Shown here: positions 17,761-27,017 of the stretch, in pieces
How the letters are laid out: every line of letters begins with the position of its first letter
Numbering within the stretch: position 1 is the first letter of the stretch
Assembly: GCF_013322225.1 (NCBI RefSeq)
Contig: NZ_JAAMFB010000011.1
Location: 1-64,000 of the forward strand
DNA: 64,000 nt
DNA from: Agrobacterium larrymoorei
GTDB lineage: Bacteria; Pseudomonadota; Alphaproteobacteria; Rhizobiales; Rhizobiaceae
Reading direction: 5' to 3'
Position numbers and translations under genes: made by a program
Notes under the pieces: model-generated
What the model was told of the DNA's origin: nothing
What the model saw: only the letters and a program-made list of their open reading frames with translations
Database searches by the model: none

Positions 17761-19350
17761 ATGCGTATGAGCCATTCGCCTAAAATCGGAAAATCAATCG
17801 CAAAGATGTTCGCAGCAGCATTACTGGCAAGCGTCGCCACGGGTTGCAGCTCGGATGCTACGCGTTTCAGTGGCCTCTTTTCCAGTGGACCGGACCAGAT
17901 GACGACCGCTTCCATTCCAGCTCGCAACGGTGCGGGCGCTTATGGTCAAGTTCCTGTTCCGCAAGGGGAGATGAACGGCGGTGGTTATGCTGCGGCCCCA
18001 CAGGGTGGCTATGCCAACCAGAATGCTGCCCAGAATAGTGGTATGAACCAGCCATATCCGGCTAATGGTGGCTACGTTCAGCCGTCCACCGCTCGTACCG
18101 CTTCTTCGTCTGCTCCGATCCAGCGCGGGGAGCTCTCGGCGCCAGCGCCTGCTGCATCTCGCGATCCATCCACGCGCAGAGACGCGATGGCTCAGCCGAT
18201 GCCAGCAGCAAGCCCGGCGCCTTCCATGGCGTCCGCTCGCATCCCGAGCGATGCTCGTGCCGACAACATTTCCACCGGCTCCGTCCGTGCGGATAACAAT
18301 GGCTGGCACGCCGACGGTGCATCCTCCGTTACGCTCAAGCAGGGTGAGACGATTGCGACGCTTTCCCAGCGTTACGGTGTGCCGGAAAAAGCGCTGTTGC
18401 AGGCAAACGGCCTAAGCTCGGCATCCGCTGCCCGCCCCGGACAATCTATCTTGATCCCGAAATTCGGCCAGGCCCGCAACGCTGCACGCGCCGCCTCCGA
18501 CAATATCGACCTTAGCAAGAGCAATAATGGCCCGGCACCATCCCGTGGTCAGGAACAGAACGTTGCTGTTCTGCCGACGCAGACTGCGGCCCGCGACAAG
18601 GTTTCCGCAGAAAACGGCAAGCTCACCCCTCCCGGCGGTAAGCCTCTGCCTCCAGGCGGTGGCTACAAGGTCCAGTCTGGAGACAGCCTTGCCAAGGTTG
18701 CGCGTGATCACGGCGTCAGCGTCGCCGATCTGAAAGCAGCCAATGGTCTTGCCGACGGCAACATCCGTATTGGTCAAACCCTGACCATTCCGGGTGCCGC
18801 CACCGACAACATCAAGACGGCATCGGTGAAGCCGCAGCAGGCCGCCGCTGCAAAGCCAGTCGAAACCCCTGCCGTCGCCAAGGTCGAAGCACCGAAGGCG
18901 CCAGCTGCTGAAGCCAGCGTCAGCGATGTCGAGAAGAAGTCTGACGTTGCTTCCATCGCACCGGAATCTACCGGCATTGGCAAATATCGCTGGCCGGTCC
19001 GTGGCGCGGTCATTGCTGGCTTTGGTGAAAATGTCGACGGCAACCGAAATGACGGTATCAACATCTCCGTCCCGGAAGGAACGCCGATCAAGGCCGCAGA
19101 GAACGGCGTCGTCATCTATTCGGGCAACGGCCTGAAGCAGCTCGGCAACACGGTTCTTGTTCGCCACGACGACGGTAAAGTCACGGTTTACGGCAACGCT
19201 GCGAACCTCGATGTCCAGCGCGGCCAGAAGGTCCAGCGTGGCCAGACCATCGCTACGTCAGGTATGACAGGCAGCGCGAAGCGTCCGCAGGTTCACTTCG
19301 AAGTCCGCAAAGATGCGACGCCTGTAAATCCATCCTCTTTCCTTGAATAG
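17761..19350 (+). CDS. LysM/LytM lipoprotein, NlpD/DipM-like, with degenerate metal site
   Basis: This is a protein of about 529 residues. It has a lipoprotein signal ending VATGC, a Gly/Ala/Pro-rich region, LysM domains near 190-235 and 301-345, and a C-terminal M23/LytM domain at about 419-520. The LytM domain has lost the zinc ligands: NDGINI replaces the usual HxGxD, and the final HxH reads QVH. Such degenerate LytM factors (EnvC, NlpD, DipM) activate amidases rather than cutting peptidoglycan. Its place behind surE-pcm matches surE-pcm-nlpD of enterobacteria. ATGs at 17761 and 17767 are both possible. A 294-bp AT-rich upstream gap probably holds its own promoter. Confidence 0.87.
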   Translation: MRMSHSPKIGKSIAKMFAAALLASVATGCSSDATRFSGLFSSGPDQMTTASIPARNGAGAYGQVPVPQGEMNGGGYAAAPQGGYANQNAAQNSGMNQPYPANGGYVQPSTARTASSSAPIQRGELSAPAPAASRDPSTRRDAMAQPMPAASPAPSMASARIPSDARADNISTGSVRADNNGWHADGASSVTLKQGETIATLSQRYGVPEKALLQANGLSSASAARPGQSILIPKFGQARNAARAASDNIDLSKSNNGPAPSRGQEQNVAVLPTQTAARDKVSAENGKLTPPGGKPLPPGGGYKVQSGDSLAKVARDHGVSVADLKAANGLADGNIRIGQTLTIPGAATDNIKTASVKPQQAAAAKPVETPAVAKVEAPKAPAAEASVSDVEKKSDVASIAPESTGIGKYRWPVRGAVIAGFGENVDGNRNDGINISVPEGTPIKAAENGVVIYSGNGLKQLGNTVLVRHDDGKVTVYGNAANLDVQRGQKVQRGQTIATSGMTGSAKRPQVHFEVRKDATPVNPSSFLE

Positions 19351-19369
19351 TGTATCTCGTATCAAGGGC

Positions 19370-19403
19370 AGGAAAAGCCGGGTCGATAGCCCGGCTTTTT
19401 CAT
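19370..19403. terminator. Bidirectional terminator between the LytM gene and mobB
   Basis: An AAAGCCGGG/CCCGGCTTT stem with a loop of about seven bases is flanked by T-rich ends on both strands. It can end both the LysM/LytM transcript and the convergent mobB transcript. Confidence 0.85.
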
Positions 19404-19455
19404 TTCATGACGGCTCCAGAAAACGCGAGGAGCGATTTTACTTTCGGAAATGCGT

Positions 19456-19971
19456 CTAGGTACGCTGTAAACCGACAGTGGTTTCGATGAAGTCTGCCAC
19501 GCTTGCGGTATCGTCCAGATCGAAAACCGGCAACTGCGTGTCGGTCACTGAGTGGTCGGCCGCGATCGCTACGATGTATGGATCGCTCGGCGCGAGCGGC
19601 TCTCGTTTTGCCGCCTCCAGCCTTCGTGCTTCAATTTTCGGCACCGGCTCGTATTTGTAGCCTTCGATCAAAACGAGATCACAGGGCGCGATGCGTGCTA
19701 AAATGTCTTCGAAAGACGGCTCTGGTGCACCGCGAAGCTCATGCATGATGGCAAATCGCGTGCCGGAAACGATGGTCACTTCCTGCGCGCCCGCCTGCCG
19801 GTGCCTCCAGCTATCTGCCCCCACCTTGTCGATATCGAAATCATGGTGCGCATGCTTGATGGTCGAAACGCGATAGCCTCGTGCAGTCAATTCTTCGACG
19901 ATACGCACTGCAAGACCCGTTTTGCCGGAGTTTTTCCAGCCGGAAATGCCGAATACTTTCTGGACCGTCAT
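19456..19971 (-). CDS. mobB: Molybdopterin-guanine dinucleotide biosynthesis adaptor protein MobB
   Basis: This 171-residue P-loop GTPase has Walker [12 protein letters not shown] at 8-18, [11 protein letters not shown], and the conserved [11 protein letters not shown]. MobB assists MobA in attaching nucleotide to molybdopterin. Its ATG overlaps the mobA stop by 4 bp. It is the last gene of the EamA-MFS-mobA-mobB chain and ends at a terminator. Confidence 0.93.
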   Translation of the reverse strand: MTVQKVFGISGWKNSGKTGLAVRIVEELTARGYRVSTIKHAHHDFDIDKVGADSWRHRQAGAQEVTIVSGTRFAIMHELRGAPEPSFEDILARIAPCDLVLIEGYKYEPVPKIEARRLEAAKREPLAPSDPYIVAIAADHSVTDTQLPVFDLDDTASVADFIETTVGLQRT

Positions 19972-20597
19972 GCGCTCATACTCTTGAAGAAGGCCTCCGC
20001 CTGCGAAAGCTCGTCAGGCGTATTGATGTTGAAGAATGGATCGATGGAGGCCGTCGGGCTTTCGGCCGAGGGAAATGAAACGCCGAGCGTGGGGTGGCGC
20101 GAAAGAAAGCTGCGGATACGCCGGTTTTCGTCGTTCTCCAACCAGCGTTCCAGATCCTCCGCAATTGCGACCGGCCACAGCGCGAAGACTGGATGAACCT
20201 GTCCTTTCGACGCAGCAATCACGATCGTATCGTCATCGACCAGATGAGCGGCCAGCTTGCCCAGAAGATCCTCGGGAAAGAACGGGCTGTCCGCTGGAAC
20301 GGTGATGAAATGACTTGTCGCTGGCATACTCGTACGGAAGTGGTGCATACCAGCGAGGATGCCAGCAAGCGGCCCGGCGTGGCCTTTTTTCGTATCCGGA
20401 ACAAGTGGTAGCCCAAAGATTTCCGCCCAGCCGGACGGCGCGTTCAAGGTAAGCGTTGCCACCTGCGGCTCAAGCCGTTCGATGACGTGATGAAGAAGTG
20501 CTTTACCCCCAAGTGTGCTTAGCGCCTTGTTCGTTCCCATGCGCCTGGAAAGGCCTCCGGCGAGGATCAGTCCCGGAAAACTCAAATTTTGGCTCAT
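19968..20597 (-). CDS. mobA: Molybdenum cofactor guanylyltransferase MobA
   Basis: This 209-residue nucleotidyltransferase has the N-terminal signature [13 protein letters not shown] (about 12-24) and the metal-binding region [10 protein letters not shown]. It transfers GMP from GTP to molybdopterin, giving the MGD cofactor of DMSO-reductase-type enzymes. Its start overlaps the stop of the upstream MFS gene, and its stop overlaps the mobB start, each by 4 bp. Confidence 0.93.
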   Translation of the reverse strand: MSQNLSFPGLILAGGLSRRMGTNKALSTLGGKALLHHVIERLEPQVATLTLNAPSGWAEIFGLPLVPDTKKGHAGPLAGILAGMHHFRTSMPATSHFITVPADSPFFPEDLLGKLAAHLVDDDTIVIAASKGQVHPVFALWPVAIAEDLERWLENDENRRIRSFLSRHPTLGVSFPSAESPTASIDPFFNINTPDELSQAEAFFKSMSA

Positions 20598-21820
20598 CGT
20601 TCTTCTCGCCGTAACCGTTCGGAGTGCCGACGCTCCTGTGCACCTGCATAGGCACTCGTGACAACTGCCACCATTCCGTTTGCAAGCAATACAAGCAGCA
20701 AATATCTGGTGCCAGCTTCCGCGGATAAAAGAGAGGAGGCGAGGACGGAGAGGAGAGCTCCGCCGCCGATGGTCAGCGCGCCCCCTAAACCCGATGCCGA
20801 TCCAGCGAGATGCGGCTGGACGCTGACCATCCCCGCATTCGCGCTTGGCAATGTTACGCCGTTGCCGACACCGATGAGGGCGAGTGGCAGGAAAAATTCG
20901 TAGTGGCTATCGAAACTGAAATACGGCAGCATGAACGCAACCACGATGCCGATGAAGGCGATGATGTTTCCGGTCAACATCATCTTCGGTATGCCAATCC
21001 TGCTTGCATATCGGCCAGAGATGAAATTCCCCAGCATGTAGCCACTGGCCATGAAGAAGAACTGCATGCCCAGCATTGCGGGGCTGAGGCCATAAATTAC
21101 GCTGCCCACGAAGGGCGCTCCTCCGAGAAAGGAGAAAAACAGACCCGAAGAGAAGGTGGATGTCAGTGCGTAACCCCAGAACCGTCGGGAGCGCAGTAGT
21201 TGCGGCCAGGCATTGAACTGCTCGGAAAAGCTCGCTGATTTTTGGTCGTTTGTTTCACCGAGATCGAAGAATGCCAGCAGCAGCACGACAAATCCTGCGA
21301 TGGCGACGAAAATGAAGCTGGACTGCCAGCCGGCAAAGTCGTTCAGAAAGCCTCCGAAGGTGGGGCCGACCATAGGAACGACAGACATGCCCATGGTGAC
21401 ATAACCGATCATGGAAGCCGCCTGCTCTGCGGGGACCATGTCGCGAACGATGGCGCGGGCAAGCACGAAGCCGGAAGCGATTGCGGCCTGCAATACACGA
21501 CCGATCATGAAAATCGTAATATTGGGAGCAAAAGCGCAGATCAGTGTAGCAACGATCATCAGCAATATGCTGAAAAGCATCACGGGTCGCCTGCCAAACA
21601 GGTCGGAAAGCGGGCCGATGACGAGTTGTAGCAGTGCAGTCGCGGCCAGATAACCGGATACCGCAAATTGCATAACCGCGTAGTCGGTCTTGAAATGGAC
21701 CGCCATTGCCGCGAGCGATGGCAGAAACACGTTCATGCAGAGAGCTGCAACGCCTGCGACGAGCACGAGCGTAACGACATGGGGCGGCGTCGAACGATCA
21801 AGGAAGCGAGCGCCGGTCAT
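20594..21820 (-). CDS. MFS multidrug exporter, Bcr/CflA family
   Basis: This 408-residue protein has twelve predicted membrane segments. The MFS motif [12 protein letters not shown] is near residue 68 and the drug-proton antiporter motif C region GPTFGGF is near 150, typical of Bcr/CflA drug:H+ antiporters. The substrate cannot be told from sequence. It is embedded between an EamA-type transporter and mobA with 4-bp overlaps at both ends, so it is probably cotranscribed with the cofactor genes. The C-terminal end is short, charged and cytoplasmic. Confidence 0.88.
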   Translation of the reverse strand: MTGARFLDRSTPPHVVTLVLVAGVAALCMNVFLPSLAAMAVHFKTDYAVMQFAVSGYLAATALLQLVIGPLSDLFGRRPVMLFSILLMIVATLICAFAPNITIFMIGRVLQAAIASGFVLARAIVRDMVPAEQAASMIGYVTMGMSVVPMVGPTFGGFLNDFAGWQSSFIFVAIAGFVVLLLAFFDLGETNDQKSASFSEQFNAWPQLLRSRRFWGYALTSTFSSGLFFSFLGGAPFVGSVIYGLSPAMLGMQFFFMASGYMLGNFISGRYASRIGIPKMMLTGNIIAFIGIVVAFMLPYFSFDSHYEFFLPLALIGVGNGVTLPSANAGMVSVQPHLAGSASGLGGALTIGGGALLSVLASSLLSAEAGTRYLLLVLLANGMVAVVTSAYAGAQERRHSERLRREER

Positions 21821-22719
21821 AGAATCCTCGTTGCGCGTTTGGCGATGGGCGCGCGCCGACGTCTGCTTTCACGATAAAACGTATAGAGGCCGGACACGAC
21901 GATAATAGCTGTTCCAAGAATGATCCAGCTGTCCAGACGTTCTTGGAAGAAGAAGTAGCCGATGGAAAACGCCCACAGCATGCTCGTGTAGCGGAAGGGC
22001 GCTACGAAGGCGATATCGCCGCTGCGCATCGCGATAATAACCGCCTGATAACCGATAACGACCAGAAACGCCGCAGCGACGAGATGAGACCACACATATC
22101 CATCCATCGGTTGCCATCCACCAAAAGGAACGATCAACGCTGCACCGAAGATCGTATTGACGATGGTGGTGGTCATAGTCACAGCGAGAGAAGGCACGTC
22201 GGAATACATGCGCCTTGTCAGGATATCGCGTGCCGCAGTGGCGAATACCGAGCCCATGACAAGAAGGGCGCCAGTGGTGAAACCATCCGGGCCGGGTCTG
22301 AGGATGATAAGAACACCAAGAAAGCCGACCAAAATTGCCGTCCATCGCCGCCAGCCAACCGGCTCACGCAAAAATAACGCAGCGCCGAGTGTTACTGCCA
22401 ATGGCAGCGACTGCATGATTGCCGCCACGTTGGCGAAATCCATGAGGGCCAAGGCGTTGAAGTAGAGGATCGAAGCGAAGACTTCGCAGAGGCAGCGTAG
22501 CAGGATGATCGGCCTCAGCATCGTCTTGATAGGCCGCAGTGCACCCATATGTCTGGCAATGCAGTAGACGAGTACGCATGTCATAAGGCCGCGAACGAAA
22601 AGAATCTGTCCGGTGTTGATGTAGGGAGTGACGGATTTCGTGAACGCGTCGTTTATCGTGAAACTCGCCATCGCGAGCGCCATCAGCAGAGCGCCGCGGG
22701 TGTTGTCCGTCAATGCCAT
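21817..22719 (-). CDS. EamA/DMT-family transporter
   Basis: This 300-residue protein has ten hydrophobic segments in two repeated EamA halves, as in the drug/metabolite exporters of the RhaT/YdcZ group. The direction is usually export of metabolites or toxic analogues; the substrate is unknown. An ATG at 22719 with GGGA eight bases upstream is preferred over a GTG two codons earlier. The stop overlaps the MFS start. moaA ends 139 bp upstream, leaving room for a promoter or read-through. Confidence 0.85.
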   Translation of the reverse strand: MALTDNTRGALLMALAMASFTINDAFTKSVTPYINTGQILFVRGLMTCVLVYCIARHMGALRPIKTMLRPIILLRCLCEVFASILYFNALALMDFANVAAIMQSLPLAVTLGAALFLREPVGWRRWTAILVGFLGVLIILRPGPDGFTTGALLVMGSVFATAARDILTRRMYSDVPSLAVTMTTTIVNTIFGAALIVPFGGWQPMDGYVWSHLVAAAFLVVIGYQAVIIAMRSGDIAFVAPFRYTSMLWAFSIGYFFFQERLDSWIILGTAIIVVSGLYTFYRESRRRRAPIAKRATRIL

Positions 22720-22857
22720 TACCACAATCCCAGATCACTTGGCGATGTCAAAGACGCCAAGCGTCATACGACTCCTCCAACTCCTCCTACCGAGATGGAG
22801 TTACATGGCACGAGAATGAATTCAATCGAATAATGTGCAGAATGACGAATATGCTGA

Positions 22858-23907
22858 TCAGCCGCCGGTGACACTCATATGCCGCGCGACTGCGGGCCGC
22901 TTGTGCGTGCGGTCGATGATGAAATCGTGCCCCTTCGGCTTGCGAAGAATGGCATCATCGATGGCCTTTGAAAGAAGCGCATTATCGTCCGACGCACGCA
23001 GCGCCGTGCGAAGATCCGCCGCATCGTCCTGACCAAGACACATATAAAGCGTGCCGGTGCAGGTGAGGCGCACGCGATTGCAGCTTTCGCAGAAATTATG
23101 CGTCATGGGCGTAATGAAGCCTAAGCGCCCGCCGGTCTCCTCGACCTTGACGTATCGTGCCGGACCACCGGTCTTGAACGGTATGTCCGTCAGCGTGAAC
23201 TGTTCTTCCAGCGAGGCACGAAGCCGCGAAAGTGGCAGGTATCTGTCGGTGCGATCTTCCTCGATTTCGCCCATCGGCATGGTTTCTATGACGGTGAGGT
23301 CCATTCTCCGCTCATGCGCAAAGCGCAACATGTCGGGGATTTCGTACTCGTTGAAATCCTTCAGGGCGACGGCATTGAGTTTGATCTTGAGACCAGCCGC
23401 CAAAGCGGCATCGATGCCAGCCATAACTTTGGAGAAATCGCCCCAACGCGTAATCTGGCGAAATTTTTCGGGGTTCAGCGTATCCAGCGAAACATTTATC
23501 CGGCGCACACCGGAATCATAGAGTTCTTCCGCGTGGGTCGCCAATTGTGAGCCATTTGTCGTCAGCGTCAATTCGTCAAGCGTGCCCGCATGAACGTGCT
23601 GTCCGAGATCGCGCACCAGATGCATGATATTCTTGCGTACCAGCGGCTCTCCGCCTGTCAGCCGTAGCTTCCGGACCCCTTTGGCGATGAAGACGGAACA
23701 GAGACGGTTAAGCTCTTCGAGCGTCAGCAAATCCTTCTTCGGCAGGAAGGTCATATGTTCGGACATGCAATAGGTACAGCGGAAATCGCAGCGATCGGTA
23801 ACGGAGACGCGCAGATAGGAGACGGCGCGCCCGAAGGGGTCGACCATCGGCGCCTTGCTTTCCATCAGGGATTCCGCTTCCTGAAGCGATCCGAGGAAGC
23901 TGTTCAA
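22858..23907 (-). CDS. moaA: GTP 3',8-cyclase MoaA
   Basis: This 349-residue radical SAM enzyme has the CxxxCxxC cluster motif at Cys40, Cys44 and Cys47, a second C-terminal cluster motif around [12 protein letters not shown], and the conserved C-terminal Gly-Gly. It makes 3',8-cyclo-GTP, the first step of molybdenum cofactor synthesis. The start is a TTG at 23907, because GGAGAT sits six bases upstream and the resulting length fits rhizobial MoaA. ATGs at 23865 and 24003 fit less well. It is divergent from the DUF971 gene. Confidence 0.93.
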   Translation of the reverse strand: MNSFLGSLQEAESLMESKAPMVDPFGRAVSYLRVSVTDRCDFRCTYCMSEHMTFLPKKDLLTLEELNRLCSVFIAKGVRKLRLTGGEPLVRKNIMHLVRDLGQHVHAGTLDELTLTTNGSQLATHAEELYDSGVRRINVSLDTLNPEKFRQITRWGDFSKVMAGIDAALAAGLKIKLNAVALKDFNEYEIPDMLRFAHERRMDLTVIETMPMGEIEEDRTDRYLPLSRLRASLEEQFTLTDIPFKTGGPARYVKVEETGGRLGFITPMTHNFCESCNRVRLTCTGTLYMCLGQDDAADLRTALRASDDNALLSKAIDDAILRKPKGHDFIIDRTHKRPAVARHMSVTGG

Positions 23908-24027
23908 ACTGAAATCTCCATTGCATTCCGCACTGTTTTCGCTGCTTACTAAATCCATGTAGTGCCTAGCGGATTGATGCACAAGAATACAGACATGCGG
24001 CATATTATCAAATGATGGAAATGAACA

Positions 24028-24396
24028 ATGAGTGAGCCTTGGCCAACGGAACTTCGTGTTTCAAAGGACAGAAAACTGCTTTCGGTGAAGTTCGACACCG
24101 AAGCATCCTACGATCTTCCCGCCGAGATGCTGCGCGTCCTTTCTCCGTCTGCAGAAGTGCAGGGCCATGGGCTAGGACAGAAAGTAACTGTGCCGGGCAA
24201 ACGCAATGTGGCAATCCGCAATGTCGTCGCGACTGGAAACTATGCCGTTCGCATTGCCTTCAATGACGGTCATGATAGCGGCATCTACACCTGGAAATAT
24301 CTTCTGGAGCTGGGGCAGCAGGGTGACGCACTGTTCAGCGCTTATCAGCAAGAACTGACGGAAAAAGGCTTGAGCCGGGAGCCGAGAGTCCGTTAG
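24028..24396 (+). CDS. DUF971 (GBBH-like N-terminal) domain protein
   Basis: This 122-residue single-domain protein is recognisable from [17 protein letters not shown] and the later [13 protein letters not shown]971 shares the fold of the N-terminal region of gamma-butyrobetaine hydroxylase and also occurs in Fe-S related proteins such as ApbC/Mrp fusions. A role in metal or Fe-S handling is possible but not shown. It is divergent from moaA and 38 bp upstream of the antiporter gene. Confidence 0.85.
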   Translation: MSEPWPTELRVSKDRKLLSVKFDTEASYDLPAEMLRVLSPSAEVQGHGLGQKVTVPGKRNVAIRNVVATGNYAVRIAFNDGHDSGIYTWKYLLELGQQGDALFSAYQQELTEKGLSREPRVR

Positions 24397-24434
24397 TGGA
24401 AACAGTGTAATCGAAGCATTTCAGGGGTGACACT

Positions 24435-26249
24435 TTGGCCGTCGAAAATGGAAATGATCTGGCCCAGGTGGTCGTTCTCTTAGGCGCGGGGGTTGTTGCC
24501 GCGCCGCTGTTCAAGCGGGTAGGGCTGGGCTCCGTTCTCGGCTATCTCGCCGCAGGTCTCGTTATCGGGCCTTTTGGACTAGGCGCATTTTCCGATCCTC
24601 AAGCCATTTTGCACATAGCCGAACTCGGCGTGGTAATGTTCCTTTTCATCATAGGACTGGAAATGCAGCCATCGCGGCTGTGGTCCATGCGCAAGGATAT
24701 TTTTGGGCTAGGCGCGTTTCAGGTCTTGAGCTGCATGGGCGGCCTGACGCTGATCGGTGTCGCGCTCGGCTTCCCGGTCATCCAGTCATTCGTCGCAGGC
24801 ACCGGTTTCGTCCTGACTTCCACCGCCATCGTCATGCAGATGCTTCAGGAACGAAACAGCATGTCGACGCTGAAAGGTCAGCGCATTATTGCGATCCTGC
24901 TGTTCGAAGATCTGGCGATCGTGCCGCTTCTCGTGCTCGTCACTTTCCTAGGCGGTAGCGGAGAAGAAGCGACGTTTTCGGAGCAGATGACTTCCATCGG
25001 TATCGCGCTCGCGGCTATTGCGGCGCTGATTGTTGCCGGTCGGTACCTGCTTAACCCTTTCTTTCGGCTCTTGGCTGCCTCCGGCGCACGCGAAGTCATG
25101 ACGGCGGCAGCACTGCTTGTTGTCCTCGGATCGGCGCTGCTGATGCAGGTCAGCGGGCTATCCATGGCTATGGGCGCGTTTCTTGCAGGTGTCCTGCTGT
25201 CGGAGTCCTCTTTCCGCCACCAGTTGGAAGCGGATATCGAGCCATTCCGTGGAATCCTGCTCGGCCTGTTTTTCCTAGGCGTCGGCATGGCGATCAACCT
25301 GTCTGTGATCGCCGCCAACTGGGAACTCGTCATCATCGGCGTCGTGGCATACATGGTATTGAAGGCGGCTTTGATCTATGGCGTTGCGCGTGTCGTCGGC
25401 ACCTGTCAGCGTGAAGCGATAGAACGTGCAGTCCTGATGGCGCAGGGCGGTGAATTTGCCTTCGTGCTTTATTCTGCTGCCGCCGCAGTGGGCATTCTCG
25501 ATGCGGAAGCCAACGCCATCCTGACGGCGACGATCATCATCTCAATGGTTCTCACACCGTTGATGGTAATCGCCCATGACCGCATCGTTCCAGCCGCCGT
25601 TCCGGATACGACTGATCTCGACTTGCCTGAGAATGTGGAGGGCACAATTCTGATGATCGGCTTTGGTCGCTTTGGCCAGATCGTCAGTCAGCCACTGCTT
25701 GCACGCGGTTACACGCTCTCGCTGATCGACAAGGATGCGCAATTTGTGCGCGATGCGGCGGATTTCGGCTTCAAGGTCTATTATGGCGACGGCTCGCGGT
25801 CCGAGATTCTGCACGCTGCCGGCGCCGCGACCGCGCGCGCCGTGCTGATCTGTGTCGATGATAAGGAAGCGGCGGTCCGGATTGCGGAAATCGTCAAGCA
25901 CGAGTTTCCGTTGGTGCCGGTTTTGGCGCGGGCCTTCGACCGCGGCCACGCAATCGACCTACTGAAAGCCGGTGTAGATTACCAGATCCGCGAGACCTAC
26001 GAGTCAGCGCTGAACTTCAGCAGTGAGGTTCTCACCTCCATGGGCGAGGAAAGGGAAGCTGCCCAGCAACTGGTGGAAGAGTTCCGCGATGTCGACAAGG
26101 AACGTTTTGCACTCGAAGTCGTCGGCGGTGTCTATGCGGGCCGCTCTCTGGTTCGAGGTAACGCGCAGCCGGCCGATATCATCGCTGCCAGAACGGCGCG
26201 GGAAAGAGCAGAGCGGGAAGCGCTGGAAGAGGCGGCAGAGAGCAATTGA
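24435..26249 (+). CDS. CPA2-family monovalent cation/proton antiporter with TrkA-N domain
   Basis: This 604-residue protein has about twelve membrane segments in the first 380 residues. A Rossmann-type RCK/TrkA-N domain starts at about residue 410 (GFGRFGQIVSQPLLARG), and the tail is charged. The architecture is that of KefB/KefC/YbaL potassium or sodium efflux antiporters. The start is a TTG at 24435 with AGGGGTGA just upstream; no earlier ATG fits. A 9-bp inverted repeat (TGTCATGCT/AGCATGACA, about 26256-26291) follows and could end the transcript. Confidence 0.88.
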   Translation: MAVENGNDLAQVVVLLGAGVVAAPLFKRVGLGSVLGYLAAGLVIGPFGLGAFSDPQAILHIAELGVVMFLFIIGLEMQPSRLWSMRKDIFGLGAFQVLSCMGGLTLIGVALGFPVIQSFVAGTGFVLTSTAIVMQMLQERNSMSTLKGQRIIAILLFEDLAIVPLLVLVTFLGGSGEEATFSEQMTSIGIALAAIAALIVAGRYLLNPFFRLLAASGAREVMTAAALLVVLGSALLMQVSGLSMAMGAFLAGVLLSESSFRHQLEADIEPFRGILLGLFFLGVGMAINLSVIAANWELVIIGVVAYMVLKAALIYGVARVVGTCQREAIERAVLMAQGGEFAFVLYSAAAAVGILDAEANAILTATIIISMVLTPLMVIAHDRIVPAAVPDTTDLDLPENVEGTILMIGFGRFGQIVSQPLLARGYTLSLIDKDAQFVRDAADFGFKVYYGDGSRSEILHAAGAATARAVLICVDDKEAAVRIAEIVKHEFPLVPVLARAFDRGHAIDLLKAGVDYQIRETYESALNFSSEVLTSMGEEREAAQQLVEEFRDVDKERFALEVVGGVYAGRSLVRGNAQPADIIAARTARERAEREALEEAAESN

Positions 26250-26309
26250 GGTTGTCATGCTGCTGTCGCAGGACTGCGCTTCAAGCATGACATATGATGG
26301 GAGAAAAGG

Positions 26310-26928
26310 ATGACGATCATTCGGTCGGTAGAGGAGTTGCGCGGAATTTACGATGGTGCCTCGGAGGCGTCGCTCGTCAAAGTCACTTCGGCGCTGACGC
26401 CGGAATATCGGCTGATGATCGAAGCCTCCCCATTTCTGGCTCTGGCAACGGTCGGCCCAGAGGGAATGGACTGTTCTCCACGTGGTGACAAGGGCGGTGT
26501 GGTGCGCGTTAAGGACGAGAAAACCGTGCTATTACCAGACTGGCGAGGCAACAATCGCGTCGACTCGTTGATAAACATTGTGCGCGATCCGCGCGTTGCG
26601 CTGATGTTTCTCGTTCCCGGCTCCAATACGACGATGCGCATCAACGGATCGGCTGTCGTATCTGTCGACCCCGATCTGCTTGCAAATTTCGAGATGGACG
26701 GCAAGCACCCGCGCACGGTGACTGTCGTAACGATTGATGAAGTCTACTTCCAGTGCGCCCGCGCTCTGATCCGCTCTGATCCGCTCTGAACTCTGGAACC
26801 CTGAAAATTTCATTGAATCGCAGTCACTTCCCACGCCAGGAAGTCTTCTGAAAGCGGCCAAGGCCGATTTCGACCGGGAAACCTATGATCGTGAATGGCC
26901 GGAGCGCGCTGCTAAAACCATGTGGTGA
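26310..26928 (+). pseudogene. PPOX-class FMN-dependent flavoprotein (MSMEG_1061-like), frameshifted
   Basis: The first 150 codons encode a pyridoxamine-5'-phosphate-oxidase-like split-barrel protein (SPFLALATVGPEGMD, CSPRGDKGGVV, DWRGNNRVDS). The frame then stops at 26789 after 159 residues. The normal C-terminal end of the family is intact in the +1 frame to a TGA at 26926-26928, readable as RSELWNPENF then YDREWPERAAKTMW. The cause is an extra copy of the 10-mer CGCTCTGATC at 26762-26781. Removing one copy restores a continuous reading frame of about 200 codons. The truncated product may still fold, so a reversible slippage switch cannot be excluded. Confidence 0.85.
26762..26788. repeat. 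10-bp tandem duplication causing the frameshift
   Basis: CGCTCTGATC occurs twice in tandem (26762-26771 and 26772-26781), followed by a partial third copy CGCTCTG. One full copy plus the partial copy would keep the flavoprotein frame open; the second full copy adds 10 bases and shifts it. Confidence 0.9.
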
Positions 26929-26936
26929 CACGGCAA

Positions 26937-26968
26937 TTGAAATAAAGCGCTGCATATCGATGCAGCGC
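26937..26968 (-). terminator. Terminator of the GGDEF gene
   Basis: A perfect 9-bp stem GCGCTGCAT/ATGCAGCGC (26947-26968, 4-base loop) is followed on the minus strand by TTTATTTC. It lies about 50 bases past the diguanylate cyclase stop. Confidence 0.75.
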
Positions 26969-27017
26969 CAGCCGGGTCAAGCGTCCTTCATGCGGTCCAC
27001 ATCACAAAGGCAGCGCT

